39,101 bases of DNA from JBJHCA01 sp050485785. Its GTDB lineage: Bacteria; Bacteroidota; Bacteroidia; Chitinophagales; Saprospiraceae. The stretch is taken from contig JBJHCA010000025.1 of NCBI GenBank assembly GCA_050485785.1, positions 1 through 39,101 of the forward strand, given 5' to 3'. The notes below the pieces were generated by a model that saw only the letters and a program-made list of their open reading frames with translations, was not told the origin of the DNA and did not search any database. The position numbers and the translations under genes are program-made. Each line of letters starts with the position of its first letter. The first letter of the stretch is position 1. Shown piece by piece: positions 23,603 to 32,673 of the stretch.

Positions 23603-23621
23603 TTTAACAGCAACTGTTAAA
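23603..23621 (+). promoter_or_regulatory. Perfect inverted repeat upstream of the cupredoxin-DUF4397 gene
   Basis: TTTAACAG-CAA-CTGTTAAA is a perfect 8-base inverted repeat with a 3-base centre, about 113 bases upstream of the next ATG. Size and symmetry fit a dimeric regulator's operator; a hairpin in the leader is also possible. No -7 consensus could be assigned with certainty in this 272-base spacer. Confidence 0.4.
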
Positions 23622-23733
23622 CAATCTTGGATTTTCCCAGTTAGTTGTGCGATTGACGAACAGCCAATCAGTACTAAACAAAGCTGAAATTCCATGAACC
23701 AGCCCTTTCCTAACCACTAAACAACAATAGCTT

Positions 23734-25650
23734 ATGAAACATCTGAATCTCTTTTTCTCACTTCTGCTGATGGCACCAATGGTACTCAAGGCCGGCAGCT
23801 ACACCATTGCTGATGACGATCTCGGTTTTTCTCCAGGTCAACTTACAATTCAAGTTGGAGATACTGTTTACTTTGACCTTATGATGTCCCATGATGCCAT
23901 TCAGGTTTCTGATGCCGATTGGTTGGTTGGAGATCCACTGCCCCTTTCCGGAGGGTTTTCAACACCTTTTGGAGGTGGCATGGTAGTTTTCACCGAACCC
24001 GGAGAGTATTTTTACGTGTGTACCCCCCATGCAGCCGCAGGCATGAAAGGCGTGATCACAGTTCTTGACAACAACTCCGATCCCGCACTTGCCCGGGCAC
24101 AGATCATTCACAACAGCCCTTCCCCTACTGTAGATATTTGGGTGAACGGAGTACTGCTTGTTACAGAATTTGAATATCGCAGTGCTACGCCTTATGTGGA
24201 TGTGCCTGCTGAGGTAGAACTCAACATAGTGGTAGCTCCTTCTCCAAGTACCTCGCCGGCAGACGGTGTGGCTGCTTTTACCGCAACCCTGGATGAAGAT
24301 GGAACCTATGTGATCATTGCCAGCGGAATTGTTGGTGACAGTGTAAGCCCTTTTGCGCTAGCTGTGTATGACATGGGGCAGGAGGCATCATCACTGCCTG
24401 TAACTATCGACATTTTAGGCTATCACGGTGCAACCGATGCCCCGGTCATCGATCTTTATGTTCGCGACATGGGCCCGTTTGTGACGAATGTAGCTTACAA
24501 TCAGTTTACGGGATACAATCCGGCCATTCCGGGCAATTACATTCTGGATGTGAGTGTGGCCGGAGACTCTGCCAACATTGTGGCTTCATTTGAAGCAGAC
24601 CTGTCAACGCTGGCCGGAGAAGCGGCAGTAGTGTTGGCATCCGGTTTTGTAGCTCCGGATCCGGGGCAGCCGGCATTTGGATTGTTTGTCATTTTACCGG
24701 AAGGGGATGTGATTGAATTGCCGGCTTACAATGATCCTGTATTTGCCCGGGCGCAAATCATCCACAACAGTCCTTCCCCCACCGTAGACATCTGGGTGAA
24801 CGGCGAACCATTTGTCATCGATTTTGCATTCCGCACCGCTACTCCTTTTGTAGATGTTCACGCTGAAGTGGAGCTCGAGATCGTGGTAGCTCCTTCTCCC
24901 AGCACTTCACCGGCAGACGGAGTGGCTACTTTTACAGTATCCCTGGACGAAAACGAAACTTATGTGATCATAGCCAACGGCATTGTGGGCAATGCAGATG
25001 CACCCTTTACTCTCGACATCAAAACTGGTGCTCAGGAAGCTTCCACGTCCACTGATTTTGAGTTCTTCATTATGCATGGCTCACCCGATGCGCCTGCAGT
25101 AGATGTAGTTGCTCAGGGCGTAGGTCCCATACTCACCAATGCAGCTTACGGCGACATTTCCGGTTACATTCCGGTTCCTCCGGCAGCTTATTTACTCGAC
25201 ATTTTGCCGGCAGGCAGCAGTGATGTGCTGGTTACCTATCAGGCAGATGTTTCGGGTTTGGGTGGCGAATCCGGTGTGGTGTTTGCCAGCGGCTTTTTGG
25301 GTCCAGACGCCGATGATCCGCTGTTTGGGCTGTTTCTTACCCTTGAAGATGGCACTACTGTACCATTGCCGCTGTTTGTAGGCACAAGTAACAGGGTACT
25401 GGAAGGAAATGTCCGGTTGTTTCCAAACCCTGCATCGGACTTCATCGACCTCCATGTTTCAGATGCCCTTGCCGGCACTGCCGTAATCAGCATCATTGAT
25501 GTAGCCGGCCGCACAGTACAGTCTGAAACGGTCAACCATCAGGGGGAGATCATAACCAGGCTCAATATTGACCGGCTGAATTCCGGTAAATACTACGTGG
25601 AGATCATGCAGGCTGGAAGATCGATGGCAGTTCCGCTGATCAAACGATAA
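23734..25650 (+). CDS. T9SS-exported cupredoxin with duplicated DUF4397 domains
   Basis: A 638-residue secreted protein. Residues 1-20 are a signal peptide. Residues 21-112 form a plastocyanin-like domain with a complete type 1 copper site: H53 (MMSHDAIQV), C96, H99 and M104 in YVCTPHAAAGMKG. Two ~218-residue units follow, each opening ARAQIIHNSPSPTVDIWVNG and consisting of DUF4397 repeats; the second copy begins at 24745, 654 bases after the first, and remains similar at DNA level. The last ~75 residues (VRLFPNPASDFIDLHVSD ... GKYYVEIMQAGRSMAVPLIK) are a Por secretion tail, so the protein is exported and anchored by the type IX system. Electron transfer or copper handling at the surface is plausible; DUF4397 has no known role. 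Confidence 0.87.
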   Translation: MKHLNLFFSLLLMAPMVLKAGSYTIADDDLGFSPGQLTIQVGDTVYFDLMMSHDAIQVSDADWLVGDPLPLSGGFSTPFGGGMVVFTEPGEYFYVCTPHAAAGMKGVITVLDNNSDPALARAQIIHNSPSPTVDIWVNGVLLVTEFEYRSATPYVDVPAEVELNIVVAPSPSTSPADGVAAFTATLDEDGTYVIIASGIVGDSVSPFALAVYDMGQEASSLPVTIDILGYHGATDAPVIDLYVRDMGPFVTNVAYNQFTGYNPAIPGNYILDVSVAGDSANIVASFEADLSTLAGEAAVVLASGFVAPDPGQPAFGLFVILPEGDVIELPAYNDPVFARAQIIHNSPSPTVDIWVNGEPFVIDFAFRTATPFVDVHAEVELEIVVAPSPSTSPADGVATFTVSLDENETYVIIANGIVGNADAPFTLDIKTGAQEASTSTDFEFFIMHGSPDAPAVDVVAQGVGPILTNAAYGDISGYIPVPPAAYLLDILPAGSSDVLVTYQADVSGLGGESGVVFASGFLGPDADDPLFGLFLTLEDGTTVPLPLFVGTSNRVLEGNVRLFPNPASDFIDLHVSDALAGTAVISIIDVAGRTVQSETVNHQGEIITRLNIDRLNSGKYYVEIMQAGRSMAVPLIKR

Positions 25651-25675
25651 ATTCAATTGCTTTTCATTATCTTGG

Positions 25676-25706
25676 GGGCCGTGAAAAATTCACGGCCCTT
25701 TTTTTT
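25676..25706 (+). terminator. Strong intrinsic terminator after the cupredoxin gene
   Basis: GGGCCGTGAA (25676-25685) and TTCACGGCCC (25689-25698) form a perfect 10-base stem with a 3-base loop, followed by eight T. It ends the upstream transcript only 20 bases before the next ATG, so the SRAP gene must start from a promoter inside or beyond this region, or use read-through. Confidence 0.9.
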
Positions 25707-25725
25707 ATAGTAAACACGCTGAGTA

Positions 25726-26427
25726 ATGTGCGGCAGGTTTTCCCTTTCAAAAACAGAAAAAGAACTGGAAACGCGGTTTAATGCCCGTTTTTATACCGAA
25801 GATCTGGAACGGTATCAGGTTTACGACAACTACAATGTAGCTCCTACCCACATAATGCCCGTTGTAGTGCAGGGAGCACTTCCCGTAATCAGGATGTTCA
25901 GATGGGGCCTGATCCCGTCGTGGAGTAAAACGGCCAAAACGGCCTACAATATGATCAATGCCCGCGGTGAGACCATAGAGGGAAAAAACACCTACCGCAA
26001 GCTGATCAATAGTCACCGGTGCGTGGTTCCCATGGACGGATATTATGAATGGAAACGGGACGGAAAAGCCCGCATACCCTTTTATATTCATCGCAAAGAT
26101 CACGGCATTTCCGGTGCTGCCGGACTATGGGAACACTGGAATGATCAGGAAGGCGGAGAAAGTATCCATACCTTTACCATCATCACCCAGCCGGCAAAAG
26201 GGATGCCCGCTGACATTCACGACAGAATGCCACTCATCCTTGACCGCGAAACAGAGTCCTGGTGGCTGAGCGAGGATGTGATACAACAAAATGACATCAA
26301 AAACCTTATGGAAGCCTTTAAGGCAGATGACCTTTTTTACTATCGCGTGAATGCTGCCGTCAACAAGGTACAGAATAATCATCCCGGACTTATTGAACCT
26401 GAGGCCGACCAACAAACCTTGTTTTGA
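25726..26427 (+). CDS. SRAP domain protein (YedK/HMCES type)
   Basis: This 233-residue SOS-response-associated peptidase-like protein shields abasic sites in single-stranded DNA by forming a thiazolidine crosslink through its N-terminal cysteine. The required residues are present: C2 after Met removal (MCGRFSL), N37 in DNYNVAPT, E108 in GYYEWKRDG and H165 in DIHDRMP. Family blocks RWGLIPSW and NARGET are also intact. It is a single-domain, full-length protein. One base separates it from the PaiB-like gene, so the two are co-transcribed. Confidence 0.94.
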   Translation: MCGRFSLSKTEKELETRFNARFYTEDLERYQVYDNYNVAPTHIMPVVVQGALPVIRMFRWGLIPSWSKTAKTAYNMINARGETIEGKNTYRKLINSHRCVVPMDGYYEWKRDGKARIPFYIHRKDHGISGAAGLWEHWNDQEGGESIHTFTIITQPAKGMPADIHDRMPLILDRETESWWLSEDVIQQNDIKNLMEAFKADDLFYYRVNAAVNKVQNNHPGLIEPEADQQTLF

Positions 26428-26428
26428 C

Positions 26429-27049
26429 ATGTACATACCCCGCCAATACAAACTGGAAAACTTAGATCAGGTGCGCGATCTGATCTCGCAACATGGGTTT
26501 GCCCAACTTGTTTCAACCGCGCCCGACGGCACCCCCATAGCCACGCATATTCCCCTGATGCTGATCCGCAATGTACAAGGCACAGAAGTTCTGACCGGTC
26601 ACATGGCCAGATCCAACGAGCAATGGCGAGGTTTTGAGGCCAGGCCCAAAGTTCTGGCCATTTTTCAGGGGCCGCATACCTATGTTTCCAGCTCGTGGTA
26701 CGCCAAAGAGAATGTTTCCACCTGGAACTATCTGGCCGTTCACATCACCGGCACTGTGGCGCAAATTGAAGGCCGGAAACTGCTCGACTCCCTGAAGCTT
26801 CTGACCGATAAGTACGAGCAACATGAAAAACAGCCCAGATGGTACGACAGTCTGAGTCCGGATATGATCAACAGGGAGATCAGGGGACTGGTGGCTTTTG
26901 AAATCAGTATCGACAAGATTGAGGCCGTAGCCAAACTCAGTCAGAACAGGAACCCTGAGGACTTTCAAAATATCATCCGCAAGCTGGAAGAACGGGGTGA
27001 TGAACAGTCATCAGGAATAGCCGAAGCCATGAAAAAAAACCAAACCTGA
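26429..27049 (+). CDS. FMN-binding PaiB-like protein
   Basis: The 206-residue product is of the PaiB/FMN-binding split-barrel family, starting MYIPRQYKLENLDQVRDLIS. Family blocks are FAQLVSTAPDGTPIATHIPL, VLTGHMARSN, AIFQGPHTYVSSSWYA, NVSTWNYLAVHITG and the C-terminal IRGLVAFEISIDKIEAVAKL with QNR. In Bacillus, PaiB was described as a negative regulator of sporulation and protease genes; most members are probably flavin-dependent, and a DNA-binding role is doubtful. The ATG one base after the SRAP stop is chosen, since it matches the family start; the frame extends upstream inside SRAP. It is convergent with paaJ. Confidence 0.88.
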   Translation: MYIPRQYKLENLDQVRDLISQHGFAQLVSTAPDGTPIATHIPLMLIRNVQGTEVLTGHMARSNEQWRGFEARPKVLAIFQGPHTYVSSSWYAKENVSTWNYLAVHITGTVAQIEGRKLLDSLKLLTDKYEQHEKQPRWYDSLSPDMINREIRGLVAFEISIDKIEAVAKLSQNRNPEDFQNIIRKLEERGDEQSSGIAEAMKKNQT

Positions 27050-27081
27050 CGGCAAGTTATTCAGTACGTCACGGGTTGCCC

Positions 27082-28290
27082 TCAAGCTCTCTCCAACACC
27101 ACGGCATACCCTTGTCCGACGCCGATACACATAGTTACGAGGGCATAGCGCAAATTTTTCTGTTGTAGTTCCAGGGCAGCGGTATGCAGAATTCTGGCTC
27201 CGCTCATGCCCAGAGGGTGGCCCAATGCAATAGCCCCGCCATTGGGATTAACCCTGGGATCGTCGAAATCAACTTCCAGTGCTTTTAGGCATGACAAGAC
27301 CTGAGCGGCAAAGGCTTCGTTCAGCTCCAGAATGTCCATATCATCCAGGCTGAGGCCGGCTTTTTGCAGGGCTTTTTGCGAGGCCGGCACCGGACCTATA
27401 CCCATGATGCGCGGTTCAACACCGGCAACGGCAGAACTCACAATTCTGGCCAGGGGCTTCAAGCCATGATTTTGTACAGCATGGCCCGATGCCATCAGCA
27501 GGGCAGCGGCACCATCGTTCAAGCCACTGGCATTGCCCGCGGTCACGGTACCCCCTTCTTTTCTGAATGCCGGCCGAAGTTTGGCCAGTCCTTCAAAGGT
27601 GCTTTCGGGACGTATAAATTCATCAATGGCAAAAACCAGGGGGTCTTGCTTGCGGCGGGGTATCTCCACCGGGACAATTTCCATGCCCAGGCGCCCCGAT
27701 TGAGTGGCGCGGGCAGCTTTCTGCTGAGAAGCCAGCGAAAACAGATCCTGGTCCTCGCGGGAAATACCGTACTGATCAACCAGGTTTTCAGCGGTTTCGC
27801 CCATGCCTTCCGTGCCGTACATATCCTGCATTTTCCTGTTCACAAAGCGCCAGCCGAAACTGCTGTCGTGCATTTCGGCATCTCGCCCAAACGGCATGGA
27901 AGTTTTGGATATCACCCATGGGCCCCGGGTCATATGCTCTACCCCACCGGCAATAAACACATCGCCGTCGCCGGCCTGAATAGCCCTGTGGGCATGGATT
28001 GCCGCCGACATGCCCGAAGCACAAAGTCGGTTCACCGTTTCGCCCGGCACGGTATGCGGCAGCCCGGCAAGCAGCAAAGCCATACGGGCAACATTTCTGT
28101 TGTCCTCGCCGGCCTGATTGGCACAGCCCATAATCACATCGTCCACAAGGCCGGGGTCGATTCCCGGATGCTTTTTCATGATGCCGGCGATAACATGGGC
28201 AGCAAGGTCATCGGTTCTTACCGGTGCCAGTGTTCCGCAAAACTTTCCAATGGCGGTTCGCACCCCGTCTATGATATACGTCTCTTTCAT
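27082..28290 (-). CDS. paaJ: 3-Oxoadipyl-CoA/acetyl-CoA C-acyltransferase (thiolase)
   Basis: This 402-residue thiolase has the nucleophile C90 (NRLCASGMSA), HxxG in GGAIALGHPLGMSGAR and the second catalytic cysteine in TMCIGVGQG. The stretch IMGCANQAGEDNRNVARMAL is characteristic of PaaJ/PcaF 3-oxoadipyl-CoA thiolases. Its position after paaI and paaH supports the phenylacetate pathway, where it splits 3-oxoadipyl-CoA into succinyl-CoA and acetyl-CoA. It could equally serve general fatty-acid oxidation, since only the three beta-oxidation-like steps are present in the window. It overlaps paaI by 4 bases. Confidence 0.85.
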   Translation of the reverse strand: MKETYIIDGVRTAIGKFCGTLAPVRTDDLAAHVIAGIMKKHPGIDPGLVDDVIMGCANQAGEDNRNVARMALLLAGLPHTVPGETVNRLCASGMSAAIHAHRAIQAGDGDVFIAGGVEHMTRGPWVISKTSMPFGRDAEMHDSSFGWRFVNRKMQDMYGTEGMGETAENLVDQYGISREDQDLFSLASQQKAARATQSGRLGMEIVPVEIPRRKQDPLVFAIDEFIRPESTFEGLAKLRPAFRKEGGTVTAGNASGLNDGAAALLMASGHAVQNHGLKPLARIVSSAVAGVEPRIMGIGPVPASQKALQKAGLSLDDMDILELNEAFAAQVLSCLKALEVDFDDPRVNPNGGAIALGHPLGMSGARILHTAALELQQKNLRYALVTMCIGVGQGYAVVLERA

Positions 28291-28736
28291 GGTTTCTGTA
28301 TTTGTTCGTCGGTCCAGCTTTTTGATGTTCGGTACACAGTGCCGCTGAACACGGCTATTTTTTCCTGATGTTGATTGGTTATAGAGATATGATACATAGC
28401 AGTTTTTGGGCCGAGGTGTTCCTCGGCTGTAAAACAGATGAGCCTGTCCCCTGCCCTGGCGGGCCTGAAAAAGGACACTGATGATTGCACAGTAACTGCC
28501 TGCCGTCCGTGTGCATTAGCCGCAAAAGCCAGTGCGCTGTCGGCCAGGGAAAACGCAATACCGCCATGGGCAATGCCAAAACCATTGGTCATTTCCGGTC
28601 TCACTTCCATTGTCAACACTACAGCACCGGGCTTAACCTCCGCCACCTCAATGCCCAGCCACTGACTGAAAGCATCTTTGGCGTACATGCCCTTGCGGAC
28701 AATGGCATCGTGATCCGGCAACTGGTCTTCACTCAT
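28287..28736 (-). CDS. paaI: Hotdog-fold PaaI-type acyl-CoA thioesterase
   Basis: The 149-residue protein has the 4HBT hotdog fold with the catalytic loop NGFGIAHGGIAFSLADSALA (HGG and D) and QAVTVQSSVSFFRPARAGDR. PaaI hydrolyses stalled phenylacetyl-CoA epoxide or hydroxyphenylacetyl-CoA intermediates, a rescue step of aerobic phenylacetate catabolism. It is translated from a frame overlapping paaJ by 4 bases and begins 3 bases after the paaH stop. Confidence 0.87.
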   Translation of the reverse strand: MSEDQLPDHDAIVRKGMYAKDAFSQWLGIEVAEVKPGAVVLTMEVRPEMTNGFGIAHGGIAFSLADSALAFAANAHGRQAVTVQSSVSFFRPARAGDRLICFTAEEHLGPKTAMYHISITNQHQEKIAVFSGTVYRTSKSWTDEQIQKP

Positions 28737-28739
28737 GGC

Positions 28740-29894
28740 TTAAAAGAAAGTTTCGTTCTCTGCACACATTCTGCGGAGCAGTGGACTGCAACGATAGCGG
28801 TCTTCATGGTAAATATCGTACAACGCGTCAATCTTATCGGTCACGTTGTCAATTCCCCATTCATCGGCCAGGGCCAGCAAGCCTTTGGGGTAATTGACAC
28901 CCAGCGTCATGGCCAGTTCTATATCCTGCTTTGAAGCCACCTGCCAAAACAAAGCATCAGCAGCTTCGTTGATCAGCATACACAATATGCGCCGGTAAAT
29001 GGCCTCCAGTAGCTGCTCATCCCCTTCAGGCTGAGGCATGCTTTCGCTGTAGTTGTAGTAGCCCCGTCCGGTTTTACGACCCAGCCAGCCGGCATCTGCC
29101 AGGCGTTTCTGGGTAAAACTGGGTTTGTACCGGGGGTCGTAGTAAAAGGCTTCATACACCGTGGCCGTCACAGTGTAATTCACGTCATTGCCTATGAAGT
29201 CCATCAATTCAAACGGACCCATTTTGAAGCCCCCCAGTGTTTTCATGGCGTGATCAACAGTAGCGGGTGATGCCATGCCTTCGTCGAAAATCCTGAGTGC
29301 CTCACCGTAAAACGGGCGGGCTATCCGGTTGACTATGAAACCCGGAGTGTCTTTGGCAAGCACGGGAACTTTCCCCCATTCCTTCATCAATGAAGTACAT
29401 TGGGATACCAATTCAGGATCGGTCTGTAGTGCCGGCACTACCTCCACCAGTTTCATGAGGGCAGCGGGATTAAAAAAATGCAATCCCACAAAGCGTTGCT
29501 GATGCTTCAGGCATGAAGCCAGTGCCGAGACTGACAAAGAACTGGTATTGGTGGCTATAATGGCCATTTCGTCCACTATGCTTTCAAGCTGAGTAAAAAC
29601 CTTGAGTTTAATATCGACATTTTCGACAATGGCTTCGATCACCAGGCCGCATTCGGCCATGGATTCTAATGAGGCTGAATAGTGCAGCCTATTCAGCGTG
29701 TTTTCAGCTTCCTGTGTGCTTAGTTTGCCTTTTTCGGCCATCCGGTTGATCATCTTTTCGAGGAAGGCCGATGCGTCATTGATTTGTCCGGCAGCGGTGT
29801 CATAGGCCATCACCTGATGGCCGGCCAGTGATGCCACCTGCGCAATACCGCGGCCCATGGAGCCCATCCCGATTACTCCGATTGTCATTTTCAT
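28740..29894 (-). CDS. paaH: 3-Hydroxyacyl-CoA dehydrogenase, PaaH-like
   Basis: A 384-residue NAD-dependent dehydrogenase. The N-terminal Rossmann site reads IGVIGMGSMGRGIAQVASLA; the catalytic histidine is in VGLHFFNPAALMKLVEVV, with the adjacent GKVPVLAKDTPGFIVNR. A first 3HCDH domain ends GFKMGPFELMDFIGNDVN and a second, C-terminal one (LLEAIYRRILCMLINEAADA...) is added, as in PaaH/PaaC. It oxidises 3-hydroxyadipyl-CoA to the 3-oxo form, feeding PaaJ. It starts 7 bases after the rhlE stop and leads into paaI, so all four genes form one transcript. Confidence 0.88.
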   Translation of the reverse strand: MKMTIGVIGMGSMGRGIAQVASLAGHQVMAYDTAAGQINDASAFLEKMINRMAEKGKLSTQEAENTLNRLHYSASLESMAECGLVIEAIVENVDIKLKVFTQLESIVDEMAIIATNTSSLSVSALASCLKHQQRFVGLHFFNPAALMKLVEVVPALQTDPELVSQCTSLMKEWGKVPVLAKDTPGFIVNRIARPFYGEALRIFDEGMASPATVDHAMKTLGGFKMGPFELMDFIGNDVNYTVTATVYEAFYYDPRYKPSFTQKRLADAGWLGRKTGRGYYNYSESMPQPEGDEQLLEAIYRRILCMLINEAADALFWQVASKQDIELAMTLGVNYPKGLLALADEWGIDNVTDKIDALYDIYHEDRYRCSPLLRRMCAENETFF

Positions 29895-29901
29895 GGTGCT
29901 G

Positions 29902-31152
29902 TTATTTGGAACCGGAAGTGCCCGGCTTCGCTTTTCTGAAATTTCCGGGTTTGAATTTTTTCTTTCCGGCGTGGTTATTGTTCCGCTGTTTGGTTTTGCG
30001 GTCGGGTTTATGGTACTCGGGCCCCGGGCCCAGATTTTCAGGCAACGCTACCTGTTCTATTGCACGGCCGATCAGTTCTTCGATTCTGGCCCAGCGTCTG
30101 AAATCCTTTCCGCTAACAAAGGAAATGGCCGTACCGGTTGCGCTGGCTCTGGCAGTGCGTCCCACCCTGTGAACGTAGTCTTCAGGATCGCCCGGAACGT
30201 CGTAGTTCACCACCAGATCAATGCCCTCTACATCGATACCGCGACTGAGAATATCCGTACCGATGATGATCTGAATTTTTCGGTGTTTAAAATCGAGCAG
30301 CATGCGTTCCCTGTCTGTCTGTTCAAAGTCAGAATGGAAGGCTTCAACTTTGAAGTTTCGCCGTTTCAGTGTGCCGGCAAGTCTGTTGACGGCGTCTTTT
30401 TTGCCGGCAAAAATAATGACAGAGCGGTAATCCTTCTTTTTGAGAATATTGAGCAGGAGTGCTTGCTTCTGTTCATCGTGGGCCATATAAACCTGCTGTT
30501 GGATACCTTCGGCAGGCATATCCGGTGAAAGAACGATCTCCTCAGGTTCTTTGAGGATCCGGGAGGCCAGCTTCCTGATCCGCGGTGGCATGGTAGCCGA
30601 AAACAGCAACGTTTGCCTTTCACGCGGCAGCATATCAATAATGCGGACAATATCATCGTAGAACCCCATGTCCAGCATGCGGTCAGCTTCATCGAGTACA
30701 AGATGCTTCAGACCGGTAAAGTTAACCTTGCCCGAAGCGATCTGGCTGATCAGTCTGCCAGGAGTTGCCGTAATGATATCCGCCCCTTTGAGCAGGGCGT
30801 TTTTCTGTTTGTCCCAGGTATGCCCGTCACCGCCACCATAAATGGGGATTGAGCTCACCCCGGTAAAATAGGCAAAGCCTTCAATCTGCTGATCAATTTG
30901 CATAGCCAGTTCCCTTGTGGGGGCTATAATCAGTGTATTGATCCCCCCTTTTGGCGATCCAATGATCTTGTGCAAAATGGGGAGAACAAATGCAGCCGTT
31001 TTGCCGGTTCCCGTTTGTGCACAGGCAATCAGATCGCGTCCTTGTAAAATGAGTGGAATTGCTCTTTCCTGTATGGGAGTGGGAGTATCAAATCGCATGG
31101 CATCCAGGCCCTGCTGCAATTCATCCCGTAAGTTAAAGTCTGTGAATTTCAA
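29902..31152 (-). CDS. DEAD-box RNA helicase, RhlE-like
   Basis: The 416-residue helicase carries all motifs: Q motif TPTPIQERAIP, Walker A AQTGTGKTAAF, motif Ia PTRELAMQ, VLDEADRMLDMGF, SAT, the second-domain GTDILSRGIDVEGI and HRVGRTARA. After about residue 375 a basic, disordered tail (KPDRKTKQRNNNHAGKKKFK ...) probably binds RNA, as in RhlE and CsdA-type helicases that act in ribosome assembly, RNA decay or cold adaptation. A TATCTTTG promoter box lies 18 bases before the ATG and appears to serve rhlE and the three paa genes downstream, an odd pairing. Confidence 0.93.
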   Translation of the reverse strand: MKFTDFNLRDELQQGLDAMRFDTPTPIQERAIPLILQGRDLIACAQTGTGKTAAFVLPILHKIIGSPKGGINTLIIAPTRELAMQIDQQIEGFAYFTGVSSIPIYGGGDGHTWDKQKNALLKGADIITATPGRLISQIASGKVNFTGLKHLVLDEADRMLDMGFYDDIVRIIDMLPRERQTLLFSATMPPRIRKLASRILKEPEEIVLSPDMPAEGIQQQVYMAHDEQKQALLLNILKKKDYRSVIIFAGKKDAVNRLAGTLKRRNFKVEAFHSDFEQTDRERMLLDFKHRKIQIIIGTDILSRGIDVEGIDLVVNYDVPGDPEDYVHRVGRTARASATGTAISFVSGKDFRRWARIEELIGRAIEQVALPENLGPGPEYHKPDRKTKQRNNNHAGKKKFKPGNFRKAKPGTSGSK

Positions 31153-31169
31153 GCTGTATTTTTAGTGTG

Positions 31170-31177
31170 CAAAGATA
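31170..31177 (-). promoter_or_regulatory. -7 box of the rhlE-paaHIJ operon
   Basis: TATCTTTG on the minus strand is a perfect TAnnTTTG match ending 18 bases before the rhlE ATG. No TTG lies at the usual 19-base spacing. It is the only promoter-like element before the four-gene run, since the intergenic distances inside are only 7, 3 and -4 bases. Confidence 0.55.
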
Positions 31178-31261
31178 CTGATTTTAATGAATTTCGCATT
31201 GGCCATAGGTGCAGTCTTCAGTTTATTCTGTTGCAGGGTTGCAGGACAGTTCTTTTTGTGA

Positions 31262-32629
31262 TTGCTTTATGGCAAAACATACCGGCAACCTGCCATAAAT
31301 ACTATATTTACACAAACTGATATCACCATCATCGTGCATCGCATTCTGCTTGTTTTACTGTTCATTTGCCCGGCCATGTTTGCCATGGCACAGGATGTCA
31401 TTAACGAGTTGCGGGTAATCACCAGTCCGGAGCAATCACTGGCTGCCCGTATTGCCATGATCGACTCGGCATCTGAAAGCATAGTAGTGAGTGTTTATAT
31501 TTTTGGTGAGGATCTTTCATCGCTGTATGTACTTCAAAAGCTCAAAGGTGCAGCACAGCGGGGTGTCAATGTGAGGGTCATCATTGATGGTCTCAACAAC
31601 CATATCCCCGGCAACATCATGGGCCATTTAATGGAAACCGGAGTTAATTTCAGGATTTACAACCCAGTGCGTTTTCGTTTTCCGCTTCGCCGCAATCTGG
31701 CACGTATGCACGACAAAGTAATACTGACCGATAACCGGCATTTTTTAACGGGTGGCAGGAATATCAAAGATGCTTATTACGGACTGGATGATCGCAATTT
31801 CAGGGATCGCGACATTTACATCAGTGGTCCATTGGCCGGTGATGTAAAAATTTACCTCGACAGTTTGTGGGCCAATCCGGTACTGAAGGAGCCCAAAATC
31901 AGGAAGAACCACCGGAAATGCTTTCAGACTGCTGCCCGGCAACTGCGCGATGCAGCCCTTGAATTTGACAATATGAATGCGGCTCCGGAAAAGCCATTGG
32001 TGGAATTCATGCTGACTGAAGATGACAACAAATTTATTGCCGATGTGCATGGGGGGGCAGGAAAAATTGAAAAGGTAACCACGGAAAAAGTGTATGCCAC
32101 TCTGGCTGCTGCACAGTACCGGATTATGATCGAGACTCCGTACCTCGTAGTGGACGATGTTTTTCTTGACCTTCTCACTGAACTCAGGTCTCGCGATGTT
32201 AACATCACCATTATCACCAATTCACTGGCCACCACTGATGTGGTTATTGCCCATGGTGCTTACCTGCACACCAAAAGAAAACTATTGCAGCTGGGAATCC
32301 ACATATACGAGTATTACAGTGCCAATGAGATGTTTCACAGCAAGACATTTCTGATAGACAGCAGTATTGTGCTTGCCGGTTCATACAATTTTGACAATCT
32401 GTCGCGGTACACCATCAGCGAATCCATGGTAAGGGTGAATGACAAAGCCGTAGCCGCCTTTATTGAGTTTCTGATGGCCGAGAACATGGCCCACAGCATG
32501 AAAATTAATCCGGAAACTCATCGCCCTGAAGGCTCCGTTCTAAGACATCCCGAATCCGGTTTTAGCAGATTGTTTCTGCTAAAGATCACTGAGTGGTTTA
32601 TTGCTCCGCTGCTTAAACGCTTTTTGTAA
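31262..32629 (+). CDS. Exported phospholipase D-like protein with two HKD motifs
   Basis: A 455-residue (from the first ATG) PLD-superfamily protein. Two HKD motifs are complete: MHDKVILTDNRHFLTGGRN and FHSKTFLIDSSIVLAGSYNF. Such enzymes hydrolyse or transfer phosphodiester bonds of lipids (cardiolipin synthase, PLD). A signal peptide (VHRILLVLLFICPAMFAMAQ) starts at a GTG at 31334; a TATATTTA box (31303-31310), one base off the -7 consensus, lies just upstream of it, so that GTG may be the true start and the first 24 residues of the longer frame are doubtful. No membrane helices follow, which separates it from classical ClsA. It is convergent with mgtE. Confidence 0.83.
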   Translation: MLYGKTYRQPAINTIFTQTDITIIVHRILLVLLFICPAMFAMAQDVINELRVITSPEQSLAARIAMIDSASESIVVSVYIFGEDLSSLYVLQKLKGAAQRGVNVRVIIDGLNNHIPGNIMGHLMETGVNFRIYNPVRFRFPLRRNLARMHDKVILTDNRHFLTGGRNIKDAYYGLDDRNFRDRDIYISGPLAGDVKIYLDSLWANPVLKEPKIRKNHRKCFQTAARQLRDAALEFDNMNAAPEKPLVEFMLTEDDNKFIADVHGGAGKIEKVTTEKVYATLAAAQYRIMIETPYLVVDDVFLDLLTELRSRDVNITIITNSLATTDVVIAHGAYLHTKRKLLQLGIHIYEYYSANEMFHSKTFLIDSSIVLAGSYNFDNLSRYTISESMVRVNDKAVAAFIEFLMAENMAHSMKINPETHRPEGSVLRHPESGFSRLFLLKITEWFIAPLLKRFL

Positions 32630-32673
32630 AATGCCCGGGCAAATGATTTCTGCCGCGATGAATAGTGGCTACA

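Noticed and set aside
27364..28368. 334-codon plus-strand frame opposite paaJ
   Set aside because: It is the complementary shadow of a clear thiolase gene and has no recognisable motif. The same applies to 17250-17864 and 19830-20555.
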